Positions 11,567-22,325 of a stretch of DNA of 64,000 nt are shown piece after piece (position 1 is the stretch's first letter; each line of letters starts with the position of its first letter). Both the position numbers and the translations under genes were made by a program. The notes under the pieces are model-generated. The model was not told the origin of the DNA, did no database searches, and saw only the letters and a list, made by a program, of their open reading frames with translations. Source of the DNA: Takakia lepidozioides (Eukaryota > Streptophyta > Takakiopsida > Takakiales > Takakiaceae); contig CM060734.1 of assembly GCA_030704615.1 (NCBI GenBank), positions 18,972,001-19,036,000 on the forward strand, in the 5' to 3' direction.

Positions 11567-11591
11567 TACATCGAAGGGGGGATGGACTTCG
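11528..11591. repeat. Inverted-repeat axis between the divergent paralogues
   Basis: CCGAAGTCCATCCCCC (11528-11543) is answered by GGGGGATGGACTTCGT (11576-11591), with GAATTCGGCGCCGCATTT between them, a degenerate form of the palindrome found throughout element X. This is the symmetry axis of the inverted duplication and lies where a shared promoter would be expected. Confidence 0.75.
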
Positions 11592-11749
11592 TCGTCTCGA
11601 GTGGCTATAGGCCCACCTGGCACTTACTGCCCATAGTTTGCATGGCAGGGAAGGAAACTGAAACGGCTACATTCATGGAGCAGCCAATCTTCATCCGTGC
11701 AGGTTCCTGTAGGGGGGGAATTTAAATGTGCCCTGGAGTGTTTGTGAGG

Positions 11750-12430
11750 AATTGCAGCGTTTGCTTGAACTTCTTCCAGCCACCGCGCTGCTGCCTCCTC
11801 CATCCGGGAGCTGCTGTCATTGAGCGTACTCTACTAATCTTTTTCAAGGATGTCGTGCCGCCGAAATCCTGCTGACTGCCCTTATCATGGCCACGATTAT
11901 GCTATGTTCAAACCAGAATCAGGAGACATCATTGTCTGGCTCTCTGTTTTCACTGACGCTTCTGGAATCAAGCGGGAGTCTTTGCGCGCAATGGAGTATT
12001 TGGAGGGCTATTACCGCTTTGAGCGAGGTGAGGGCGAGGGTCAATGCGGTCCGTGGGTCCTGAAAATTGTTGACCTCGATATATACCAAGCTGGAATGGG
12101 ATGCCGGACAGATCACGCACGGCCTCGCTTTGGCGCTGGAACTGCTGCCAGTGGACCTGGGAGGACGGCACCGGAGAAAACTATATTCGTGGAGTTCACT
12201 CCGCTCTTTCAGTGTATGGAGAAATTCGGCTGAGTTGCAAAGACGAATCGCACGTGCACATGAGGCCCACAGTGACCTTGTCAATGTATGATGGTGGTAT
12301 CATTGATGGGCATGACATTGTCGTCAGCTCCACCAAGGGCACCAGAACGACCACATTGCAGTTTACCTCGAGGTGCCGCATCAGTAATGAGCTTATTTTG
12401 AGGGCTATCGAAGTTCCGTCGACTTGGTGA
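11750..12430 (+). pseudogene. Unknown element X protein, copy 2
   Basis: Head-to-head paralogue of the 10726-11566 gene. From the ATG at 11850 it reads MSCRRNPADC, HDYAMF, SGDIIVW, MEYLEGYYRFERG. A frameshift near 12080-12110 moves it to the frame reading LWRWNCCQWTW, GEIRLSC, MYDGGIIDGHDIVV, ILRAIEVP, ending at 12430. Homology continues upstream of 11850 (VLY-stop-SFSRM against VLRSSFARM), so a TAA has cut off the N-terminal part. It is a decayed gene with at least one stop and one frameshift. Divergence from copy 1 is substantial at protein level, so the duplication predates the decay. Confidence 0.72.
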
Positions 12431-12499
12431 CGCCCATGTAGAAGGAGGAAGGGCTTAGATTTGTCTAGAGTTGCTAAATGTGAGACACCGTGTTCGATC

Positions 12500-12505
12500 A
12501 ATAAA
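12500..12505 (+). terminator. Poly-A signal (AATAAA) of the plus-strand element X gene
   Basis: GATCAATAAAACAACCCATTG about 70 bp after the stop at 12430, homologous to the signal of the minus-strand paralogue. Confidence 0.7.
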
Positions 12506-12640
12506 ACAACCCATTGTACCTCACTTCTGTGTGCTGTGTTTCATTGTGTTCAAGAACTGCCGTAATTGGCCCACTGTTTATAATTTGTGGTCTCATTTCT
12601 ACAATGTGTCTGTCCACATGAATATATCATACTTGGAATT

Positions 12641-13402
12641 GGAAATGCAGCACCGCATTTCCATATTGGACCTTGAATTGTCCAAGCATGTCCAATCGCC
12701 AATGCTTGTCCATGTCCGTTTTGGAAATGCGGCACCGCATTTCCATGTCCGTCATCAAATTTTCTTATTGGACAATGGAATGCGGTGCCGCATTTCTGTC
12801 TAGCAAGACGGAATGCCCACACACATTTCCGTCCAAGGGTCTGGAATTGGACAAAATGCGGCGCCGCATTTCCATGTTTGGCAATCGAAAGTTCTTATTG
12901 TGCCGCATTTCCGTCCAGGGGTCTGGAATTGGACAAACAACGATGTCCGTTCTGGAAATGCGGCGCCGCATTTCCATGTACGTCATCAAATTTTCTTATT
13001 GGACAATGGAATGCGGTGCCGCATTCCCGTCCAGAATCATGGAATGCGGAGCCGTAGTTCCGTCGATGGGTCTGAAGTTGGAAAATCGTCCATCTCCAAA
13101 ATGGAAATGCGGCACCGCATTTCCATGTCCGCCATTTAAATAACGTGTTCGACCTCCGCATGCGGGGTGGCATTTCCATTTACCTCCATGGAAGGAGCTG
13201 GCAATCGGCAAAACTGTCGTGTCGAAAACGGAAATGCGGTGCAGCACCGCATTTCCGTTCGTCCGAACAGTTTCTGATGTCCAAACCATGAAACGGAAAT
13301 TGTTCTTGCCCTGGTTTTGGAAATGCGGTGCCGCATTTCCAAACGAGGTTTTTGCAGTTCCCACATTTCCGTTTCGACATGGAAATGCGGTGCCGCATTT
13401 CC
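12641..13402. repeat. Array of AAATGCGGNNCCGCATTT palindromes
   Basis: Palindromes at 12641-12662 (one mismatch), 12723-12744, 12779-12794, 12854-12871, 12954-12975, 13008-13027, 13103-13124, 13230-13256 (expanded centre), 13319-13340 and 13381-13402, with decayed halves near 12895 and 13041. The centre alternates between CA, TG and CG. Spacers share phrases such as GTCTGGAATTGGACAAA and TCATCAAATTTTCTTATTGG, so parts of the array are tandem duplications. It lies between the 3' ends of two convergent element X genes. The same motif recurs singly at 14709, 15952, 29499 and 29643 and nowhere outside element X that I could find. Confidence 0.93.
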
Positions 13403-13538
13403 GATTTTGGGAGGGATGTGGTTTGGACGATGGTGTCGTTGAGAAGCACATGGGAGAGGGGACATGAACGACAGGGAGAATTTCCTTTATATACTCTGGA
13501 AGAGAATTTAAATGTACAGAGAGTTCATTAAAATTCTA

Positions 13539-15850
13539 CTAATATTGAAAATCATCACTATCGTCGTCTTGTCCTTGACTGTCATGCTCCACCTCCACCC
13601 CGTCATTGCCTTTCTCATGTCGAGCGGACTGCTCATTGGCCAGGCTTTCAAAAATCCCATCTTCTCCTTGCGGAACCGACCATCTCACCTCCGTTGGGTC
13701 GTCGTCCTCCCTGTCTGCATCGCTCCCATCCGCTGAATCACATATGAACTTTCGCACCCGTCTACCTGTCTCAGCTGCTACCAACTCTTTCCTTGTCCTT
13801 CTGTCCTCCCTAGCCCTCTCCAAAATCTGCTCTACTTTACTGGGATTCTCACATCGTCTAATCGCTGTATTTGCGAGTTTAGCAGCATAACTAGGAAGGG
13901 AGTAGTCCTTCACCGGGCTCGTCATGAAGTCGGCCCTCGCAAAGAACGGGACATTCGTCCTGGCAGGAAGTGTAGGCCCTACATGTTTCGACCCGGATCC
14001 TGGAATCCTGCACATAACAATCACCCACGAGACCAATGAGAACCACAGTCTGGAAATGCGTTTGACAAAAAATCACCCAGAAGGCTTTGCAAACTTACAA
14101 TGTTTGCACTCACTCGTATTCCAGGTTCTCCTCGGCATCAATGTCCACTGTCTCTTCCTCCGACTCCGACGAATCCGAGGAATCTTTGGCTTCGATGGGA
14201 GCCTTCACATTCCATTGAAGCCCTTCCAGATGGGATCCCCAGATGGATGTGTCCTCCTCGTAGGCAAAGAGGTGCCGGTCGGAAAATCGCCCAGCCCACA
14301 TTGAGGCACCTGTTACAATGCCATCCACTCATTGAAAAATATCCCTTCACACATGGCAAATTTGAACAGAATGAGAATTCACAGAACAACATAGTACAAG
14401 AATCTGCATACCTGTTCCACAGATGAGGTCCAGCACTCTGCCCTCCAGGTCAGTGCATGCCTCCATAATTGTCTGGATGAAGGCAGGGCTCCGAGTCCGT
14501 GAATACCGCAGGGGATCCGTTGAAGTGAGACTATGGGGGAGGAGTTCCTTGGGAATGTTGTTGAACAGGACGTCGTAGTCGATGGGGTTGCAATTCGGGT
14601 CAACCAACAATCCCTCCTTCTGGAAAGCAAAGGTCGAGTTCTCCTTCACAAAGCAGTATGCATCGAACTGCTTTGTCTGCATACACAGTGGGGAACGATT
14701 AGAAATCGAATGCGGCACCGCATTTCAAAACAGGTTACAAAATGAATGGAAGATTGCTAATGTCCTAATTACCTTCTTCCTTTCCGACCAAAGGCCCAAT
14801 GTGTTGATGCACGTCCACTTCTTCTTCAGAATTGGGACGGCGCTCTTGCGGGTCCACTTCGCAATTCCTGTCTCCGTGTTTTTGCCTCTACTCGCCAGGA
14901 CAACCACACAGCCTCTATCGTCCAACACCATGCGGGCGAGCCCAAATCCTTTCTTCCAAAAGTCCTCGGAGTACCTGTTCCAAGATGACAAACCTTGCAG
15001 TCCTTCCACAGGCTCTCCGTCCGGAATATCCAAGATGATCATATCGCAAGACCACTCTGTGGGTTTTCCTCCCCTCTTGCAATCCTTCCCTGCACACACC
15101 TTCTCAAAGAACGAGACCATCTTCAGAAACCCAGGGGTGTCGGAAGGCTCTGCTTCAGCCGCCTTCTTCAGTGCTCTGCCCTTCAGACCCTCCATGGTCT
15201 TGATGTATGCCAACTTGGTTGCCCGTCCGTCCAGAGCCGCCAAGAAACTCTCATTGACACACTGAACTATTGTTTCTGGCTCCACTTTCGGCCTCTTCAT
15301 TTCCACCAGCTCGAAAGGGTGCCCCCCCGGGGGGTTGAAGAGTGCCTTCTTGGCTGAGCCTGTTCTCATCCCTCTTGTGACAACGGTGGGCACAGAGGGT
15401 TTCGGCTGCGTTTCGGGGGAGTGGGCTGGTTTGCCTAGTCTCCATCGTTGTGCTCTTCGTCACCCTCTTCCTGCTCGTCTTCTTCGGTGTCACAACTGCT
15501 GCTCCTTGCTGGCGAGTCCTCTTCTTTGACCCCTTCTGTTGAGCCTGCACAGCTGCATCCACTGTCTTCTGTGCCATCTCAGCTGCCTTTCTGGATTGTT
15601 CCAGAGCAGCAGCGTCCGTTGCCAACTCAGGCCCAGCAGGGACACGTCTTTCCTTTCTCTTCTCCTCCGCTTTTGCGTGCAGATCTTTCTCCGATTCGTC
15701 AACAAGTCCGCCAGACATGTCCAGGTACCACGGACATCCAACGAGATGCGCGGCATGCCATTGTTTCTGCATCTCTGGTAGGTAGACACAGCTTGGTCCC
15801 GGCACGGTCCAAGCCATGAAAAACGGGGGCTCTTGCGCTAGGGCCCCTGT
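13539..15850 (-). CDS. Beta-class-like DNA amino-methyltransferase, exons 2-5
   Basis: A minus-strand gene with GT-AG introns at 14677-14772, 14310-14411 and 14008-14113; exons are 15850-14773, 14676-14412, 14309-14114 and 14007-13539. Motif order is that of permuted N6-adenine/N4-cytosine methyltransferases. First comes a motif IV-like strand (DMIILDIPDG, where DPPY is usual), then GCVVVLAS. Across the second intron follows motif I, VLDLICGTGA, then HLFAYEEDTSIW as motif II/III. Splicing restores the GTGAS glycine loop exactly. The N-terminal part (about 15850-15440) is Lys/Ala-rich and may bind DNA; the C-terminus is acidic. A frame change near 15420 is a frameshift or an unseen short intron. 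The altered motif IV leaves catalysis doubtful; the target base is unknown. Exon 1 is at 27716-27868, beyond the retroelement. Confidence 0.65.
14008..14113 (-). other. Intron of the methyltransferase-like gene (106 bp)
   Basis: Minus strand: donor GTGAGTGC, acceptor TTATGTGCAG. Splicing joins the ENLEY exon end to IPGSGSKHVGP in frame through a Glu codon. Confidence 0.8.
14310..14411 (-). other. Intron interrupting methyltransferase motif I (102 bp)
   Basis: Minus strand: donor GTATGCAG, acceptor GCATTGTAACAG, phase 1. It separates LDLICGT from GASMWAGRF; removal builds the glycine-rich SAM loop. Confidence 0.85.
14677..14772 (-). other. Intron carrying an element X palindrome (96 bp)
   Basis: Minus strand: donor GTAATTAG, acceptor TGTGTATGCAG, phase 0, joining LWSERKK to TKQFDAYCF. 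The palindrome AATGCGGCACCGCATT at 14709-14724 lies inside. Confidence 0.85.
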
Positions 15851-15972
15851 CTTAAGTAGCATGTATTTCATATACGTGCAAGACAGTCAACATGCGTGAG
15901 CACAAGCTATGAGAATGTACTCGTAGAGTGCAACCGAAACGATAAAGTGCTAATGCGGTGCCGCATTTCCCA
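15851..15972 (-). other. 3' part of the methyltransferase intron split by the retroelement
   Basis: The acceptor is CTACTTAAG just before the exon starting at 15850. The palindrome AATGCGGTGCCGCATT is at 15952-15967, directly beside the retroelement. The matching donor, GTTAGTATGG, is at 27715-27706 on the other side; without the insertion the intron would be about 130 bp. Confidence 0.75.
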
Positions 15973-16289
15973 TGTCAAGTTATTTTACCACTAGTGTGAA
16001 ACTAGCTAGGAAATAGCTAGCTTTTACATATTGACATTTGGGATTGGCCCAAGTGTCAATCCAGGGGTCAAGGCAGATTTAGGCCCTGGAGTGGTTATCT
16101 TCACGGCAAGCGCGGAAGGCTCATCTTTCTCGAGTTGAGCCTCACCGCGCCTAGCTATGGCGCCGTAGTGTGGATTCCCCATGGCATGGGGTGCACTTGG
16201 CTTGACTTGTATTTGAGTGATGAGGTTATATATGCATGAGTTTATGCTTCAGATTTGTGAGCTCGTGCTTGTATTCTTCATCTTTATCA
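15973..16289 (+). repeat. Retroelement terminal repeat A1 (5' end)
   Basis: 317 bp from TGTCAAG to CTTTATCA. It recurs with two mismatches at 27199-27515 (A2), starts the second copy at 62787, and in diverged form begins the solo repeat at 52308. Unlike a normal 5' LTR it is not accompanied by the 190-bp B repeat. Confidence 0.93.
16226..16233 (+). promoter_or_regulatory. Probable TATA box in repeat A1
   Basis: TTATATAT in GATGAGGTTATATATGCATG, conserved in all A copies. It would place the RNA start near the end of A1, giving a short 5' repeat region. Confidence 0.5.
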
Positions 16290-16345
16290 CTCGAGAAAGA
16301 TGAGCTCGTATCTGTGAATGCCAGATACGAGTTAGTTGTAGCACT
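16290..16345 (+). other. Stem-loops at the start of the retroelement leader
   Basis: CTCGTATCTG and CAGATACGAG pair around a 7-nt loop; CATCTTT upstream can pair with AAAGATG. The 10-bp stem is kept in the copy at 62787, where only the loop changes. It lies where a primer-binding site is expected; I see no obvious tRNA complement. Confidence 0.6.
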
Positions 16346-17829
16346 TGTGGTTTTTGCTTGAGAATGAGAGAAACCAAGTTGTTATACAAGGAGCACCGTG
16401 GAGCTCTTGGTTGTTAGAAGCGGAGGCGATGTGGGTTACGAGGTGGTAGACCTTGGCATTCGATCTGCAGCTTTAGAGATGAAAGCACCATGTTGCAGGT
16501 AATTCCAGAGCACCTTGATGGTTTCAGATTGTGTACATGCATGAGCAAGCACGATTGGGAAGAGGACCAGTCAAGAGCAGGTTATAGTGGCTTTGGTGGC
16601 AAAACTGAGAACTGGACTTGGGAATGCGAGCTTTCATTGTGTGAAGGATTGCAAGACCAAGCGAAAGGGCTGATTTGGCTTGGGGCAAATCAGTGCACTT
16701 TGTGGAGTATGGTGAGATTGGGTTTCAATCTCGAGCTTCAGCATTGAGAGGGCTCTTGTCATGGCAAGAGCAGGGCTGGAACAGGAACTAAGAGGTGCGG
16801 CAAGGCCATGGAATGTGCACCTAGGGTTTCAGAGCTTGGAAGAAGAGCTCTTGCACCACAAGAGAAGTGTCTTGTGGCTGGAAATGTAAGCCTTAGGGTT
16901 TCAGGAGCTTGGCAAAGGCTGTGGAGTGCTTAGTCTTGTCTTAGAGAGCATCAAGGAGCCAAGGAGCCAAGATAGGGGGCTGATATCTCTTGTGTGAAGA
17001 GGTTGCATGTGTGGAGCATGTATTCAGCTCATTCAAGCTTCCATCTTCAAGCTTGGAGGGCAAGCAAGGAAGAGGGAAGGGCTGACTTCCCTTATGTGAG
17101 GGCAATGCATGTGTGGAGCATGCTATCAGCCTGATGAAGGCTTGCACTTTCAGGTGTGGGAGTGCAAGAAAGGAAGGAAGGGGCCGGTTTCCCTGTAGGG
17201 CATGTGGAGCATGCTTTCAGCCTGCTGAAGTTTGTATTTTCAGGTTTGTGGGTGCAAGAAATGAAGCAAAGGAGCTGATTCTCTTATGGTGAGAGTGGGG
17301 CATGTGTGGAGCATGCCTTCAGCCCATTGAGGCTCTTGTTTTCAAGCTTTAGAGAGCTAGAACGGAAGGTCTAGGGCTGGTTTCCACTTGGAGTGAAAGA
17401 AAAGCACTTGTAGGGCCTATGTGAGTTGGGGTTTCAACTTCAAGCTTGAAGGGAGCGCAACTCTTGAAGCAGCAGGTGTAGGGGGCTGGAATAGGCTCTA
17501 AGACAGATGCTATGGCCAATGAGAGTGCTTGAATGAGTGCTCACAAGGGCTGGGAACCAGCAGGGCTTGGTTGTTTGCCATTGAGTTTAGTGGCGTGTTT
17601 GGGGAGGCTAAGTGAGAAAGAAGGCTTGGTTTGTGGCAACCACCTCATGGCTTAGGGCTACTATGGTGGTGTGTGGGAGCCGAAAGAGCAAGAATACCTT
17701 GCTGATTTCCTCACAGCCGCCATAGCTTGGTGGAAAGAAGCCTAGAGTCCAAGAGACACAAACCCTAGCTTGGCGTGGCTAAACCCCTTGGAGAAATGGC
17801 TAAACTGCCAGAGCGGCCATGGATGGGGC
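16346..17829 (+). other. Untranslated leader of the retroelement
   Basis: No convincing coding frame. About 16970-17400 holds four to five degenerate units of roughly 110 bp built on GTGTGGAGCATGC, TTCAGCC and a run of A/G-rich phrases; the second element copy has about one unit at 63470-63560, so copy number varies. The end (17690-17815) is nearly the same as the end of the window. Confidence 0.6.
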
Positions 17830-19150
17830 TGTGACGGGCTGTCCTGTGGCCTTGGGGGCTGTGCCGGGCTGCGCCGGTGGCCTTCGGGCTGTGACGGGCT
17901 GTGAGGGCCTGTGACGGGCTGCACCGGTGGCCTTGGGGGCTGTGATGGGCTGTGAGGGGCTGTCACGGGCTGTGCCGGGCTGTGCCAGTGGCCTTCGGGG
18001 CTATGACGGGCTGTGACGGGCTGTGAGAGGCTGTGATATAGGCTGTGCCCGTGGCCTTTGGGGCTGTGATGGGCTGTGAGGGGCTGGGACAGGCTGTGCC
18101 TGAGGCTTTGGGGCTGTGACGGGCTGTGAGGGGCTGTGACAGGCCGTGCCTGAGGCCTTTGGGGCTGTGAGGGGATGTGTCAGGCTGTGGCGGGCTGTGA
18201 CAGGCTGTGCCCTTTGGCCTGTGGGGCTATGACGGGCTATGTGGGCTGTGACAGGCTGTGCCATGTGGCCTGTGGGGCTGTGACAGGTTGTGACAGGCTA
18301 TGCCCTGTGGCCTGTGGGGCTGTGACGGGCTGTGACAGGCTGTGGCGAGCTGTGACGGGTTGTGAGGGGTGCTGTGACAGGCTGTGGCGGGCTGTGACAG
18401 GCTAAGCCAGTGGCCTGTGGGGCTGTGACGGGCTGTGAGGGGCTTTGACAGGCTGTGGCGAGCTGTGATGGGCTGTGAGGGGCTATGACAGGTTGTGGCG
18501 GGCTGTGACAGGCTAAGCCGAGTGGCCTGTGGGGCTGTGAGGGGCTGTGACAGGCTGTGCCCTGTGGCCTGTGGGGCTGTGATGGGCTGTGACAGGCTAT
18601 GGCGAGCTGTGATGGGTTGTGAGGGGATGTGACAGGCTAAGCCCAGTGGCCTGTGGGGCTGTGATGGGCTGTGAGGGGCTGTGACAAGCTGTGGAGGGCT
18701 GTGACAGGCTGTGCCTGTGGCCTGTGGGGCTGTGACGGGCTGTGACAGGCTAAGCCCAGTGGCCTGTGGGGCTGTGAGGGGCTGTGACGGGCTGTGACAG
18801 GCTGTGGCAAGCTGTGACGGGCTGTGATGGGCTTTGCACTTTGGCTTGTGGGGCTGTGATGGGATGTGTGAGGGGCTGTGGCCTTTGGGGCTGTAACCCC
18901 TGTGACCTGTGTAGGGTTGTGATAGGCTGTGCCATGTGGCCCGTGGGGCTGTGACCCCTACGACTTGTGTAGGGCTGTGACAGGCTGTGCCATGTGGCTG
19001 TGGGGCTGTTGTAACGGGCTTGTGAGGGGCTGTGACAGGCTGTGGCCTTTGGGGCTGTGATGGGCTTGTGACAGGCTGCGGCGTGTGGGGGCAGTGACCC
19101 TGTGACCTGTGTAGGGCTGTGGCTGTGTGGGGCTTGTGACGGCTGTGTGA
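17830..19150. repeat. GC-rich minisatellite (GGCTGTGACG)n in the leader
   Basis: About 1.3 kb of short units of about 10 bp (GGCTGTGACG, GGCTGTGAGG, GGCTGTGACA) organised into higher-order blocks with TGTGGCCTGTGGGGCTG. Long open frames on both strands here, including a 335-codon Ser-Gln-Pro frame on the minus strand, come from the repeat itself and have no protein features. Confidence 0.92.
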
Positions 19151-19555
19151 CCAGTGATCTGTGTGGGCCTTGTGTTGGTCTGTTGGTGGCCCGTGTTTGA
19201 CCTGTGGACGGCCCGTGCTGACTCGTGGAGGCATTGGTGGACTGCCTAAGGACTGACATGTGGTCTTGAAGGCCGAATTTTGAAGCTCGTGGAGGGCGGT
19301 TGAGGAGTATCTTCATGATATCCCATGGTCATGCAAGTACAGGTGTAGGCTATGTTAGGAACTTAGTATTCCAAACCATAAGCCGCAACAGGTTCTCTAC
19401 CCGGTTACCTTATGGAGGGGGGTAGGGACTGTTCATGACCGGTTGAGTGTCAACACGGAGGTGTCACTAGTTGCTGGGGACAGTGCCGGTTCGAGCACTA
19501 GCAATACTAGTGGGTACACGAGATGAGGTGTGGCGGTTTTAGGCCACTTCACCTC

Positions 19556-20930
19556 CTATGTCTTCTACAGAAGGTTCTGATTCGGATTGTGAATCAGGAG
19601 GACTTATACCGGCGGTAAAAGTTGTTTCCTTACCATTGTTGTGGGACACAATGGAGGAGATGTATGGAGCTACCAAGGGGCCACGAAGGTACTCTGGGCG
19701 GTGGGCACCATCGAGTTGGATGATTTTATCCAAGAGTTTGATAGTTGGGGTGATTTGCAGCAAATGCGCAATCCACAACTATTACGCCTTTCATGGCATG
19801 GAAGGGGCTGTTTCAGCACCTTGAGGGGCCGCCTATGGATGATTACCATGAGTTCAGGCGGGGGCATGAGGTTGAGATCAAGGAGTGGAGGATGTACTGG
19901 TCACCCGACTATGTCTCCATTACTAGGGGTACTAGAGCCACGAGGGGAGGGCAGTGGCTGCACCTGCCGCTGCACTGGCAGCTTCAGCAAGTAGCAGAGG
20001 GACTAGTGGGACTGGTGGTACAATAGCTACGACGTCCACCCAAGCCACTACCGCACCAGCACTAGTACTCGTGCCTGCATTCAACCCTGTTGTGGAGTTC
20101 TCGAAGAGTTGAGAGGAAGTACAAGGGGGGTGAGGACAGAGAAGTTGCGGAGCTTGCAAGAGTTCCAACGGAAGCCGACCGAGAGCTTGAGGGAGGCTTT
20201 CACTCGCATGAGACGCTTGATAAATGTAACCCAAGGGATTACGGAAGCTCAGGCAGTCCAATTCTGGTATGGGATATTGGACAAGGAGCTGAGGAGAAGG
20301 GTGCGGGATGATGCAACTCTCCTACAAGCGGCCCAACCCACCTTAGCAAATGTGTTTTGCTGGTAGAGCGGATAGAGCTCAACATGGTGGAGGAACGAGT
20401 GGTCATGGGGGGATTTGCTAAGGAGACACCACGGGTAGTGGTGCTCCTAGCCAACCACTACCTCAACGTGCTCAAGGCAACAAGGGGGCTTAGGTGAAGC
20501 TCAGGGAAGGGCAGAGAAGACCTCAGATGCAGGGGTCTCTCCCTTCATTTGCTGGCCAACAACGGGCGGATGTGGTGTGCTGGACATGTCGAGGACCCCA
20601 TGTCAAGAATGATTGCCCAGAGGGAGGCAAAGGGCCGGCACATGCATAGCCTGCACAGTTGCAGTGTGGGCATTGTGGCAAGCACGCGCATGGAGGGGCC
20701 CAGTGTTATGGTTTGCATCCTGAGTTGCGCCCAGGCCAGTTCCCAAGGGAACAATGGTGGCCAGGGGCGAGGTGGAGTAGCCCAGAGAGGACGAGGTGGC
20801 CAGCCACGAGGTGCAGGCCAAGGGCAAGCTCAACATGGCCAAGGACGCGGAGGTCAGGGTGTTGACCAAGGCATGGCCAACCGGCTTCAACAGCTAGAGC
20901 AAAGGCTCGTTGCCATGGCTACAACTCAGG
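19556..20930 (+). pseudogene. Retroelement gag (capsid and nucleocapsid), frameshifted
   Basis: Gag packages the element RNA. Pieces in different frames read IELDDFIQEFDSWGDLQQM and FMAWKGLFQHLEGPPMDDY, then at 20140-20340 a capsid-like helical block: LQEFQRKPTESLREAFTRMR, FWYGILDKELRRRVRDDAT. Two zinc knuckles follow: CWTCRGPHVKNDC near 20578 (one residue short) and CGHCGKHAHGGAQC near 20662, a canonical CX2CX4HX4C. A Gly/Arg/Gln-rich RGG-type stretch (20745-20870) and a short helix (NRLQQLEQRLVAM) end the region. Several frameshifts prevent translation of one protein. Confidence 0.78.
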
Positions 20931-21629
20931 TGGTACCGGCTCTAAGGCCGGATGGTCCACCTCCTGCTCCTGAGGGAGGAGAGATATGGGAGGCATGGGA
21001 TTCATGGTGGAGCAGCAGCACTACCACTAGTGCAGGTGGAGTCTGCTGCAGCCGTGACTCGAGGAGCAGCACGAGGTGCAGAGGTGGAGTTGGATCCACA
21101 GCGTAGGGAGGCAAGCCGTCAGGCTAGGTTCCTCAGTCATTCACATTGGCGGAGACAGTGTCGACGCCATCCATGGCACCTAGTTCTCGCCCGACTGTTA
21201 CCGAGGCGGAGGTTACTATGCCATTAGGAGAGCTACACGGGTAGCACCACTACCTAGTGTTGCCAAGGCTACGGCAGCTAGTGTGCTGCTAGGAGCGGCC
21301 ACATCTGTGTGCCAGGCTCCATTGTTCTCGGCTACCATGATTGCGACGCCGGGGGTAAGACCAGCTGAGGTGTTCAGGTGGCAGCTACACCTGGAGAGGG
21401 AGTGGGGAGATTACTTCATCTCTGCGGAGATAGTGGGAGGTGTAGTGCCGGAGGGATCCTCGGATTTGAGGGTCAAGACTGCCACGGCGGCGCCATGGCA
21501 AGCTGCAGCTGCCAGGTTGATGGAGCTGTCAGCTAGGCCATTGAGCGGCCATGGTGACACCTGGAGTTGTCAGTTAGACAACCAGGATGGCATTTTCTGT
21601 TTGAGTGGACCGGCAGGCAAGAGGTTACC

Positions 21630-22052
21630 GGCCACTGCGGGTCTTGTTGGACTCGGGAGCTCAGCCATTGATGTTGGGCAGAGCTGCTATTGCAGGCTTG
21701 GGCCTCACGGAGGCGGATATGGAGCCTTGTCCTTTCCAGATATAGACGTCTCTGGGAGGATCGGAGCAGGCTCGGGGCATGAAACGGCGTGTGAGTGGCT
21801 ATCAGACTACGACCGGATCACCCTATAGATGGCTCAGTGATGCGAGTCAAGGCCATTGTGACAGACGCGGTCTCATACGATGTCCTGGTTGGTGGGGCAG
21901 TGTTGTACCCCATGGGCTTCACCCTGGATTTTTGGGAGGAGTCAGCTTCCTATAGGCCTGCATGGCAGTCAGGGGAGGGCCAGCGTGAGCAGCTCCATGT
22001 GACGTTCATAGGAGGAGTTGCGGTTGCCCAGCGAGGAAGATGCCGACACTAG
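21630..22052 (+). pseudogene. Retropepsin-like aspartic protease
   Basis: The active-site strand reads RVLLDSGAQPLMLG at about 21640, with the Asp-Ser-Gly triad intact, followed by AAIAGLGLTEADMEPCPFQI. After a frame change near 21790 the second half reads SVMRVKAIVTDAVSYDVLVG and VLYPMGFTLDFWEE. This enzyme cleaves the gag-pol polyprotein. The gene is broken by a frameshift. Confidence 0.75.
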
Positions 22053-22325
22053 CAGCATTCACAGCGGCAGTGAGTTGGCCTAGAGAGTTGCTTGAGGGCA
22101 ACGCCATTCAGAGGATGTGCCACCTCTGGAGAGCAGGATGACATGTATGGTATGGCGGAGTTGCCTACCATGGTTGCTCAGACTCCATTGTGGGGCACGA
22201 GCAAGGATTTGCAGCGGGATGCTAATCAACGGGTGCAACAAGCTTGGGTGGAGGCTTTTGTACCGTCAGGAGAGGAGGAGAGTGCGGGGATTGACCAGGA
22301 CCACCTCAGTGTCTCCATTGGACCA

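Noticed and set aside
12641-13402. CRISPR-like array
   Set aside because: Repeats are palindromes with variable spacing and related spacers, in a eukaryotic transposon, with no cas genes.
18227-19234. A 335-codon minus-strand open frame rich in Ser, Gln and Pro
   Set aside because: It is the by-product of the GGCTGTGACG minisatellite; all frames of the repeat are open and no domain is present.
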